Under the pieces are notes generated by a model. It searched no databases. It was not told the DNA's origin and saw only the letters and a list, made by a program, of their open reading frames with translations. Shown here piece by piece: positions 37,857-44,125 of a stretch of DNA of 50,443 bases (its first letter is position 1; every line of letters begins with the position of its first letter). The stretch lies in NCBI GenBank assembly GCA_016787135.1, contig JAEUVK010000025.1:1-50443 (forward strand), read 5' to 3'. The position numbers were made by a program, and so were the translations under genes. The stretch comes from Chitinophagaceae bacterium. Lineage in GTDB: Bacteria; Bacteroidota; Bacteroidia; Chitinophagales; Chitinophagaceae.

Positions 37857-38063
37857 TTATATGGCCAGTAAAAAGAAATGCATGGGAGAAAACCCGTAAG
37901 CCCCTAGTTGATCCTGCCTGGTCTCTTTACAGGGTATGCCGGCTTTTTTTGTCCGGGTATCACTGTTTAAGTTATAGTCTGCCCCCTTGCCTATCTGTTT
38001 GGCCGAAGAAAAAAGACTCAGCGAACAGACCACAAGGAGTATATAAATAGTTTTCCGTTTCAT
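37857..38063 (-). CDS. Small secreted protein of unknown function inside the export operon
   Basis: 68-aa ORF. I do not recognise a family. The first 21 residues (MKRKTIYILLVVCSLSLFSSA) look like a good signal peptide. The mature part is polar and basic with a single Cys in GIPCKETRQ and ends in a hydrophobic stretch (MHFFLLAI). It lies exactly between the fusion protein (29 bp upstream) and the ATPase (29 bp downstream), on the same strand, spacing like that of a real operon gene. It might be a leader-type peptide, an accessory subunit or a chance ORF; there is no cleavage motif such as a double glycine. Confidence 0.5.
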   Translation of the reverse strand: MKRKTIYILLVVCSLSLFSSAKQIGKGADYNLNSDTRTKKAGIPCKETRQDQLGAYGFSPMHFFLLAI

Positions 38064-38092
38064 AACAATTGGTTTAATGTGTTTGGTTAATA

Positions 38093-39346
38093 CTATTTTT
38101 TTAGTACCAGTTCCTGCATATTTCCGTAGTTCTCGTATCCGGATGTGATAACTTTATCTCCGGGTTTTAGCCCCTGAAGTACTTCATAATAATCAGGATT
38201 CTGCCTTCCGAGCTGAATGTCCACTTTATATGCTGTATTGCCGCTTTCACTTACTTTAAATATCCAGTTGCCACCTGTTTGCTGATAGAATCCTCCCTTG
38301 GCCACCTGAACGGCTTCCACTTCATCACTGAAAGCCAATCGTATCTGCAATGTTTGCCCCCTGCGAATGCCTTTCGGAATTTCATCGGCAAATTCCATAT
38401 CTACCTGGAAACGTCCGTTTGTAACCTGGGTGTACACTTTTTTAACTATGAGTTTGTAATCTTTATTGGCAAAAGTGAACCCTCCATATAATCCTGTGAT
38501 AATTCTTGAAATATAATGCTCATCAATATCTACCCTTACTTTAAAGCCTCTCAATACATCAATCTGTCCAAGACGTTCTCCTTTATTTTTTGATTGGCCG
38601 ATCTCTGCATCCAATGATGTCAGTTGGCCATCTACCGGCGCCCTTACGATCAGGTCCCCGACCTTTTTACGCATTACATTCAATGCATTCTGTGATCCAT
38701 GATAAGATTGCTTCGCCTGCGACAATTGCTGAAGATTGGAAACAGAATCCTGGTTCATGATCTGCTCCGATAATTTTTTCTTCTCTAACAGGTAGTAGTA
38801 ATTATTTTCCGACTGCCTGAATTCCTGCAACCCTATTACTTTTTGATCATAAAGGCTTTTATTAAGCTTATATACCCGTTCAGCTTCCTTTAATTGGCTG
38901 GCTGCATCCGTCAGCTGGTTTAGCCGGTTGACGGTATTTTGCTGGGCTGCATTCTGGGATATCTGCATTTGGGTAAGCAGGTTGTAAACGGATGTCTCCT
39001 GATTAACGAGACTTAGTTCAAGGTCAGTATTTGACATACGGAGGATAGGCTCCCCTTTTTTCATAACGGCTCCGTCTTCCACATACTTTTCTTCTACCCG
39101 GCCGCCTTCTATGGCATCTAGGTAAATAGTAGTGATAGGAAGTACTATCCCGTTTACAGGTATGGTTTCCTGGAAAGGTCCTTTTTTTACTTCGCTGACA
39201 GTGATCCTTTCAGTATCTACATTCAACCGGCTTTTGCCGGAAGTAAGATAGTAACTTGCCCCTGCTAATAAAACAATACCCGCAACCGCTGCGATAGTCA
39301 ATATCCGTTTCTTGTTCCACCTTTTTTGTGCAATGACTCTGTCCAT
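38093..39346 (-). CDS. Periplasmic membrane fusion protein (HlyD/MacA-like adaptor)
   Basis: 417-aa adaptor that joins inner membrane permease to outer membrane TolC. It has an N-terminal anchor helix (about 14-34, ILTIAAVAGIVLLAGASYYL) and the first half of the lipoyl/barrel-sandwich domain (GGRVEEKYVEDGAVMKKGEPIL, about 85-105). A long coiled-coil hairpin (about 110-220, rich in Q, L and N) is followed by the second lipoyl half (VRAPVDGQLTSLDAEIGQ), a beta-barrel and a membrane-proximal domain (GLKPGDKVITSGY). It is the first gene of the minus-strand operon. Its upstream region carries the shared activator element and a sigma-54-like site. It is the only adaptor gene for six permeases. Confidence 0.93.
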   Translation of the reverse strand: MDRVIAQKRWNKKRILTIAAVAGIVLLAGASYYLTSGKSRLNVDTERITVSEVKKGPFQETIPVNGIVLPITTIYLDAIEGGRVEEKYVEDGAVMKKGEPILRMSNTDLELSLVNQETSVYNLLTQMQISQNAAQQNTVNRLNQLTDAASQLKEAERVYKLNKSLYDQKVIGLQEFRQSENNYYYLLEKKKLSEQIMNQDSVSNLQQLSQAKQSYHGSQNALNVMRKKVGDLIVRAPVDGQLTSLDAEIGQSKNKGERLGQIDVLRGFKVRVDIDEHYISRIITGLYGGFTFANKDYKLIVKKVYTQVTNGRFQVDMEFADEIPKGIRRGQTLQIRLAFSDEVEAVQVAKGGFYQQTGGNWIFKVSESGNTAYKVDIQLGRQNPDYYEVLQGLKPGDKVITSGYENYGNMQELVLKK

Positions 39347-39440
39347 GTTAGCTTTTCGTTTTATAACCGGTCTCCGTCAGACGATCTCTTGTTGTTCTGT
39401 GTCACAGGTATTCTGAAAACCGGTAGTCCGGTTTCTGTAT

Positions 39441-39456
39441 AGTTACAAATATGCCA
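39441..39456 (-). promoter_or_regulatory. Weak sigma-54-like promoter for the fusion-protein operon
   Basis: The minus strand reads TGGCATATTTGTAACT. The -24 block TGGCA is exact, as in the site at 24882-24897, and both continue with TA. The -12 block is poor (TAAC for TTGC). Transcription would start near 39430, leaving a leader of about 85 nt. The support comes mostly from its position 77 bp downstream of the shared activator element. Confidence 0.3.
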
Positions 39457-39490
39457 GTTCCGGAAAATTTTGGTTAGCAGATAGTTAAGT

Positions 39491-39550
39491 ACTACGAGCT
39501 CTACGAACCCGTTCGTTAGCGATACACAAACTGTCCGGTTTTGATACACT
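39491..39550. promoter_or_regulatory. Candidate upstream activator sites of the sigma-54 regulator
   Basis: The minus-strand segment 39550-39523 matches the element at 24947-24973 at 23 of 27 positions with one inserted C: AGTGTA, AAAAC, GGACAGTTT and GTA are identical. Next to it are a 14-bp palindrome ACGAAC-CC-GTTCGT (39503-39516) and two CTACGA units nine bases apart (39492-39497 and 39501-39506). Such clustered dyads about 80-120 bp upstream of a -24 element are the usual arrangement for NtrC-family enhancers. Confidence 0.5.
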
Positions 39551-39703
39551 CTCTTTGCTGGTACATTTTTTAAAAAATTAGTTGCCACCACTTTGTAATT
39601 ATGGTATAATTGCAGCAGGCTGTAACAAGCAACAAGGAATTGCCAAAAGTTCCAGAAATCTTTTATGGCTAATTACAAATAAGATATTGCTTTATTATTT
39701 AAA

Positions 39704-41062
39704 ATGAACCTCCGGAACGCCTCAATACTGATCATAGATGACGACACTGACGTACTGACAGCAGTCAGGTTATTATTGAAAACGGAAGTAAAAGAAGTTG
39801 TGACTGAAAAAAACCCGGAGAATATCCGCTGGCATCTATCCAAAGATGCTTATGATGTTATTTTGCTGGACATGAACTTTACCAGTTCCATTAATACCGG
39901 TAATGAAGGCATATTCTGGCTGAAAGAAATCAAAAAGGTCAAACCAGACATATCGGTCATTATGATAACCGCTTATGGTGATATTGACCTGGCTGTCCGT
40001 TCTTTAAAAGAAGGTGCGGCAGACTTCGTGGTAAAACCATGGCATAATGAAAAGCTGCTTACTACGATCAAAGAGACGCTGAAAAGAAAAAGCAATAAGA
40101 CAAGCATCACTCCCTTTGACACCTCAGACAGTATCATCGGAAAAGAACTGCTCGGAGAATCTGAAGTGATGCAGGAGATATTTTATAAAATAGAAAAAAT
40201 TGCTCCCACTGACGCCAATATTCTGATACTCGGCGAAAATGGCACAGGTAAGGATCTTATCGCCAAAGCCATCCACCAGCAATCCTTACGAAAGGATCAT
40301 CCTTTTGTAAAAGTGGATGTAGGTGCATTGACAGAAAGTTTATTTGAAAGCGAATTATTCGGTCATAAAAAAGGAGCATTCACCGATGCAAGAGAAGACC
40401 GGCCAGGCCGGTTCGAAGCAGCTAACAAGGGAACACTCTTTCTGGATGAAATAGGAAATATTCCGTTGCACCTGCAGGCAAAGCTGCTGAGTGTTTTGCA
40501 AAATCGCCAGGTGATACGGCTGGGGACCAATGAACCGGTACCCATTGATATACGCCTGATATGCGCCACGAATGTTGCCTTAAGTGATCTTGCCAATGAA
40601 AGCCGGTTTCGCAAGGATCTTATTTACCGTATCAACACGGTCGAGATCATTGTCCCCCCACTTCGTAAAAGAGGGAATGATATCATTCAACTGGCAAGGC
40701 ATTTCGCCAAAATATATAGTAATAAATACATGAAGCCTGTTCCTGAGTTTGACACAAAGGCGATGGAGAAACTGATGAACTATCATTATCCCGGTAATGT
40801 GCGTGAACTGCAGTACATCATAGAGCGGGCAGTGATCATGGCGGATGAACCTTTATTGCAGTCAAACGATCTGATCTTTTCCCCTATTGAGACAGCACTT
40901 ACTGCAGAAACAGAACAAGCCGAAACAAAACTCAGCGCCGTAGAGAAAAACACTATTTTGAAAGTGATCGAAAAACATAACGGCAATATCACAAAAGCTG
41001 CCCGTGAGCTTGGCCTTACGAGAACCGCATTATACAGAAGACTTAGTAAATATGACATTTAA
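39704..41062 (+). CDS. NtrC-family sigma-54-dependent response regulator
   Basis: 452-aa transcription activator. Receiver (1-125) with acidic pocket IDDD (11-14), phospho-acceptor Asp56 in ILLDMNF and Lys111 in VVKPW. The AAA+ domain (about 145-385) has Walker A GENGTGKD (177-184), Walker B GTLFLDEI (243-250) and arginine-finger region RFRKDLIYRI. The C-terminal Fis-type HTH (about 415-450) includes GNITKAARELGLTRTALYRRL. The sigma-54 contact loop reads GAFTDA (224-229) instead of GAFTGA. All other motifs are intact. The kinase gene overlaps its 3' end by 11 bp, so the two are translated together. It is divergent from the export operon and is the probable activator of both export operons. 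Confidence 0.95.
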   Translation: MNLRNASILIIDDDTDVLTAVRLLLKTEVKEVVTEKNPENIRWHLSKDAYDVILLDMNFTSSINTGNEGIFWLKEIKKVKPDISVIMITAYGDIDLAVRSLKEGAADFVVKPWHNEKLLTTIKETLKRKSNKTSITPFDTSDSIIGKELLGESEVMQEIFYKIEKIAPTDANILILGENGTGKDLIAKAIHQQSLRKDHPFVKVDVGALTESLFESELFGHKKGAFTDAREDRPGRFEAANKGTLFLDEIGNIPLHLQAKLLSVLQNRQVIRLGTNEPVPIDIRLICATNVALSDLANESRFRKDLIYRINTVEIIVPPLRKRGNDIIQLARHFAKIYSNKYMKPVPEFDTKAMEKLMNYHYPGNVRELQYIIERAVIMADEPLLQSNDLIFSPIETALTAETEQAETKLSAVEKNTILKVIEKHNGNITKAARELGLTRTALYRRLSKYDI

Positions 41063-42395
41063 AAGATATGAATGGAGAATAATAGTAAGAGTGTTCCTAT
41101 TGTTTGTAACACTTTGCGTCGCCTCTTTTCTTCTTGTAAAAGGTTTATATGTTTATTTGCTGCTGGCAGTACCTGTCATCATTTACCAGGTGATAGAATT
41201 CTATCATTTTCAGAAAAAGGCGCATGATGAGCTGGAGCAATTTGTTGAATCTGTTCACTACCGGGACTTCTCCAGGTATTTTGATGTTAAACATGCGCCT
41301 GCCGATCTGCAACCGCTACGTAAAGGTTTTAACGAGATCAACAGCACGTTCAAAGTGATCAGCCGGGAAAAAGAGACCCAGTACCAGTATTTACAGAAAA
41401 TACTTGAATTGGTCGATACCGGGATCCTTTCATACGATGAACAAAACGGGGAGATAGTCTGGATGAATGAATCACTGAAAAAAATGTTACAAGTACCTTA
41501 CCTGAAAACTATCCATTCCCTCGAGAAAAGAGATGCAGAACTGTCCAAAGAGATCATTGCATTAAAACCCGGGGAAAGCAAGATCACCACAGCACATCTT
41601 GAAAAAACCCCGTTCAAGGTGTTGTTATCTGCTACGGCTTTTCAGACAGAAGGAAAGGTCTATAAACTGATCGCCTTTCAGAATGTGAATGAAGCACTGG
41701 ACGAAACTGAATCAAAAGCATGGCAGAAACTATTGAGTGTACTTACGCATGAGATCATGAATTCAGTTGCGCCGATCTCGTCACTGGCTGAAACACTCAA
41801 ACACCGGCTGCAGCAATCGGTCACTGCATTAAATAATGATTCGGGCTCAGTGGATGATCTTGAAATAGGTATTGAAACGATCAAGCGAAGAAGTGAGGGC
41901 CTATTAAAGTTTGCAGAAACTTACCGCAACCTGAACAGGATCACAACGCCCAATCTGAAAAAAGTATATGTCCGGGACATTTTCGAAAACCTGCTCCGGT
42001 TAATGCAGCCGACACTGGAACAAAAGAATATTGAACTCGAAACTATCCTGAAAGACACCGACCTGACCGTCGAAGCAGACATCAATCTTCTTGAACAGGT
42101 AATGATCAACCTTACCGTCAATGCCATAGAAGCAGTAAAGGATAAATCCCAGCCACGCATTGTCATGACCGGTTATGTGGCCAACAACAGAAGAACGGTG
42201 ATCAAAGTAGCTGATAATGGCAATGGAATGCCCCCTGAATTATTAGATAAAATATTCATTCCCTTCTTCAGCACAAAAAAAAGTGGCAGTGGTATCGGCC
42301 TCAGTCTTTGCAAACAGATCATGATGCTGCACAAGGGAAATATCCAGGTACAATCAGTAGAAGGAGAAGGAACAGCGTTCCTGCTTATTTTTTAA
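41052..42395 (+). CDS. NtrY-like sensor histidine kinase
   Basis: About 447-aa inner membrane kinase, partner of the regulator just upstream. Two TM helices close together (about 9-29 and 31-50) with almost no periplasmic loop suggest that it senses the membrane or a membrane protein rather than a soluble ligand. Then come a HAMP/linker-like region (50-105), a PAS domain (about 110-215), HisKA with LTHEIMNSVAP (His233), and HATPase with NLTVNAIEAV, DNGNGMPP and GSGIGLSLCKQI. I chose the ATG at 41052, which overlaps the regulator stop (ATGACATTTAA); the longer frame from 41004 would overlap by 59 bp and adds no domain. The lack of a sensor loop resembles kinases that monitor transporters, an inference. 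Confidence 0.93.
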   Translation: MTFKRYEWRIIVRVFLLFVTLCVASFLLVKGLYVYLLLAVPVIIYQVIEFYHFQKKAHDELEQFVESVHYRDFSRYFDVKHAPADLQPLRKGFNEINSTFKVISREKETQYQYLQKILELVDTGILSYDEQNGEIVWMNESLKKMLQVPYLKTIHSLEKRDAELSKEIIALKPGESKITTAHLEKTPFKVLLSATAFQTEGKVYKLIAFQNVNEALDETESKAWQKLLSVLTHEIMNSVAPISSLAETLKHRLQQSVTALNNDSGSVDDLEIGIETIKRRSEGLLKFAETYRNLNRITTPNLKKVYVRDIFENLLRLMQPTLEQKNIELETILKDTDLTVEADINLLEQVMINLTVNAIEAVKDKSQPRIVMTGYVANNRRTVIKVADNGNGMPPELLDKIFIPFFSTKKSGSGIGLSLCKQIMMLHKGNIQVQSVEGEGTAFLLIF

Positions 42396-42412
42396 TATCT
42401 GCCTGCTGACCT

Positions 42413-43939
42413 TTACCGACCCTCCTTCAATACGCTGTACTCAAGTTTTTTGATAACAGCACCTTCCGCAGATTGAATAGTTATCTTGGTAAAAGGGGCA
42501 TGGGGAAAGAATAGTTGTGTCATTACCGTCAGGCCATCATCAGCAAATAATTCCGCTGAACTTACATCGATCACCAATGTCATATCCATCTTTGAAGACG
42601 AAGAGAACCGCGGAGCAGTATGTATAGCAGCAAACTCCTGGTGAAAACCAACATTTCCTGATCGTGTTCTGTCAATAAAATACCGGTTATTCTTTCCGTC
42701 ATATCCTATCACCAACTCATTTCCTGCTTCATTTAAAAGGGTAATAGAAAAGTCCTTTACCTGATCCATGGCGAGATCAAGGAGGCATGGAAATTTCACC
42801 GGTCCGGTATTTGGGGCAAGATGGAAAGGCTTCCCCAGGAAAATATTATTCCTGATAAATGGTTTTGACCGGATCGCAGATAATTCTTTGACAGGTTGTG
42901 AAGCAATCAACATATCATTACCGGTATTTTTTATTTTCAATTCTCTTGGCAAGGTTGCTGCACTCCTCCATGATTCTGTCGGAACAATATTGGCATACAT
43001 CCAGTTGCTCATCCATCCTAAAAATATTTTACGATTACCTGTACCGGACCAGGTGATACCGGCATAATCATCGGGACCATAATCTAACCACTTCGTTTCT
43101 GTATTATAAGGTGAAAAATTTTTCCCGTCGAAATCTCCGATAAAATACTGCGTGGCAGATCCTTTGTTCGGTCCTCCCGGGTTCAGGCTTACAACCAATA
43201 CCCATAGAGCCCTGCCATCATAATCAAGAGAAAACAGATCCGGACATTCCCATACTCCACCGTGTGCACCTGCGGATTCTCCAAACTCACTTTCTTTGCT
43301 CCATTTCTTTAAGTCGGGTGAAGAATAAAAAAAGATCCTGTCAGCCACTGCCAGTGACATGATCCATTTTTTAGTGGGCTGATGCCACATGACCTTTGGG
43401 TCCCTGAAATCACGGATACCTGGGTTTTGCAATACAGGATTTCCATCGTACTTACTCCATGTTTTGCCATCATCAAGACTGTAAGCCAGGCTTTGATTTT
43501 GAAAATCATTTTTGCCAGCCTTCTCTGCTTTTTCATCATGTTGGGTAAATATGGCCACTAATGGCACCTGTCCTTTGCTTCCGAAACCTGAAGTGTTATT
43601 GATATCGACAACAGCACTACCCGAAAAAATTGTTCCCAGGCTATCAGGATAGATAGCAATAGGCTGGTGCTCCCAATGGATCAGGTTGCGGCTGGTAGCA
43701 TGTCCCCAATGCATGGGTCCCCATACTGAACTATAAGGATGATACTGATAGAATAAGTGGTAGGTCCCTTTGTAATACACCATTCCGTTAGGATCATTCA
43801 TCCAATGAGCTTTGGGGGAGAAATGAATCCGGGGGCGGTACAAAGAATCATGACTACCCGTAGTATGCTGGGCAGCTACCTGTATATTCAGTAGCAGAAC
43901 CCGGAAGAGAATGACAGCTACTATGAATGCACTTTTCAT
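42413..43939 (-). CDS. GH32 fructan hydrolase (levanase/inulinase/invertase type)
   Basis: 508-aa secreted enzyme that cleaves beta-fructosyl linkages. Signal peptide 1-24 (ending VAAQ). The five-bladed propeller carries the three GH32 acidic motifs: WMNDPNG with nucleophile Asp49, FRDPKVMW with the transition-state Asp, and VWECPDLF with the acid/base Glu. A C-terminal beta-sandwich follows (about 370-505). The order is complete. There are no fructose transporter, fructokinase or SusC/SusD genes next to it, so it stands alone, convergent with the kinase gene (17 bp between stops). It follows the tRNA-Met terminator directly. Whether it prefers sucrose, inulin or levan is not visible. Confidence 0.94.
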   Translation of the reverse strand: MKSAFIVAVILFRVLLLNIQVAAQHTTGSHDSLYRPRIHFSPKAHWMNDPNGMVYYKGTYHLFYQYHPYSSVWGPMHWGHATSRNLIHWEHQPIAIYPDSLGTIFSGSAVVDINNTSGFGSKGQVPLVAIFTQHDEKAEKAGKNDFQNQSLAYSLDDGKTWSKYDGNPVLQNPGIRDFRDPKVMWHQPTKKWIMSLAVADRIFFYSSPDLKKWSKESEFGESAGAHGGVWECPDLFSLDYDGRALWVLVVSLNPGGPNKGSATQYFIGDFDGKNFSPYNTETKWLDYGPDDYAGITWSGTGNRKIFLGWMSNWMYANIVPTESWRSAATLPRELKIKNTGNDMLIASQPVKELSAIRSKPFIRNNIFLGKPFHLAPNTGPVKFPCLLDLAMDQVKDFSITLLNEAGNELVIGYDGKNNRYFIDRTRSGNVGFHQEFAAIHTAPRFSSSSKMDMTLVIDVSSAELFADDGLTVMTQLFFPHAPFTKITIQSAEGAVIKKLEYSVLKEGR

Positions 43940-43950
43940 ACTATTTCGCT

Positions 43951-43984
43951 TTAAAATAAAAAAGGTCCTGATTTCTCAGGACCT
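43951..43984 (-). terminator. Terminator of the tRNA-Met gene
   Basis: On the minus strand AGGTCCTGA (43984-43976) pairs perfectly with TCAGGACCT (43971-43963) over a GAAA tetraloop. TTTTTTATTTT follows. It starts 4 nt after the CCA end of the tRNA and ends 12 bp before the GH32 start, so GH32 needs its own promoter in very little space or depends on read-through. Confidence 0.87.
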
Positions 43985-43988
43985 CTGC

Positions 43989-44065
43989 TGGTACCGGGGA
44001 GCAGACTTGAACTGCCGACCTCAGGGTTATGAATCCTGTGCTCTAACCAGCTGAGCTACCCCGGC
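43989..44065 (-). tRNA. tRNA-Met (anticodon CAU), CCA encoded
   Basis: Read on the minus strand the 77-nt gene folds as a cloverleaf: acceptor GCCGGGG with CCCCGGT, D arm GCTC...GAGC, anticodon loop TTCATAA, T arm GGCAG-TTCAAGT-CTGCT and an encoded CCA. The anticodon is CAT. It lacks the three G-C pairs of initiator tRNA, so it is elongator Met, though a lysidine-modified tRNA-Ile with CAU cannot be excluded. The first acceptor pair is G-U. The last anticodon stem pair is A31-C39, a mismatch. It has its own -7 box and terminator. Confidence 0.93.
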
Positions 44066-44094
44066 TACTATTTTTCCCGTTTTAAAGCGGGCAG

Positions 44095-44102
44095 CAAAGA
44101 TA
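44095..44102 (-). promoter_or_regulatory. -7 box (TATCTTTG) of the tRNA-Met gene
   Basis: The minus strand reads TATCTTTG, an exact match to the Bacteroidota -7 consensus TAnnTTTG, about 30 bp before the mature tRNA 5' end. No clear TTG -33 element lies 17-23 bp upstream. A near-palindrome, CCCGTTTTAAAGCGGG (44076-44091), fills the space between the box and the tRNA. Confidence 0.55.
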
Positions 44103-44125
44103 TGAGATTTCAGTCTTTTTTATAG

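Larger units (their letters stand above)
39347..39703. promoter_or_regulatory. Divergent control region between fusion-protein operon and sigma-54 regulator
   Basis: A 357-bp stretch without a convincing gene. It holds the shared activator element (39491-39550) and a sigma-54-like site (39441-39456). Two more TGGCA blocks on the minus strand (around 39582-39587 and 39640-39645) lack a -12 match. For the plus-strand regulator gene I see no clear TAnnTTTG box; a TATAAT at 39604-39609 exists but is not the usual Bacteroidota form. A 76-codon ORF on the minus strand overlaps these sites and is judged spurious. Confidence 0.5.

Noticed and set aside
39361..39591. 76-codon ORF on the minus strand upstream of the fusion-protein gene
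   Set aside because: No signal, domain or typical composition, and it overlaps the shared activator element and the sigma-54-like site, which explain the region better.
43989..44065. tRNA-Met as an attachment site for a mobile element
   Set aside because: I found no second copy of the tRNA 3' end, no integrase and no other mobile genes nearby.
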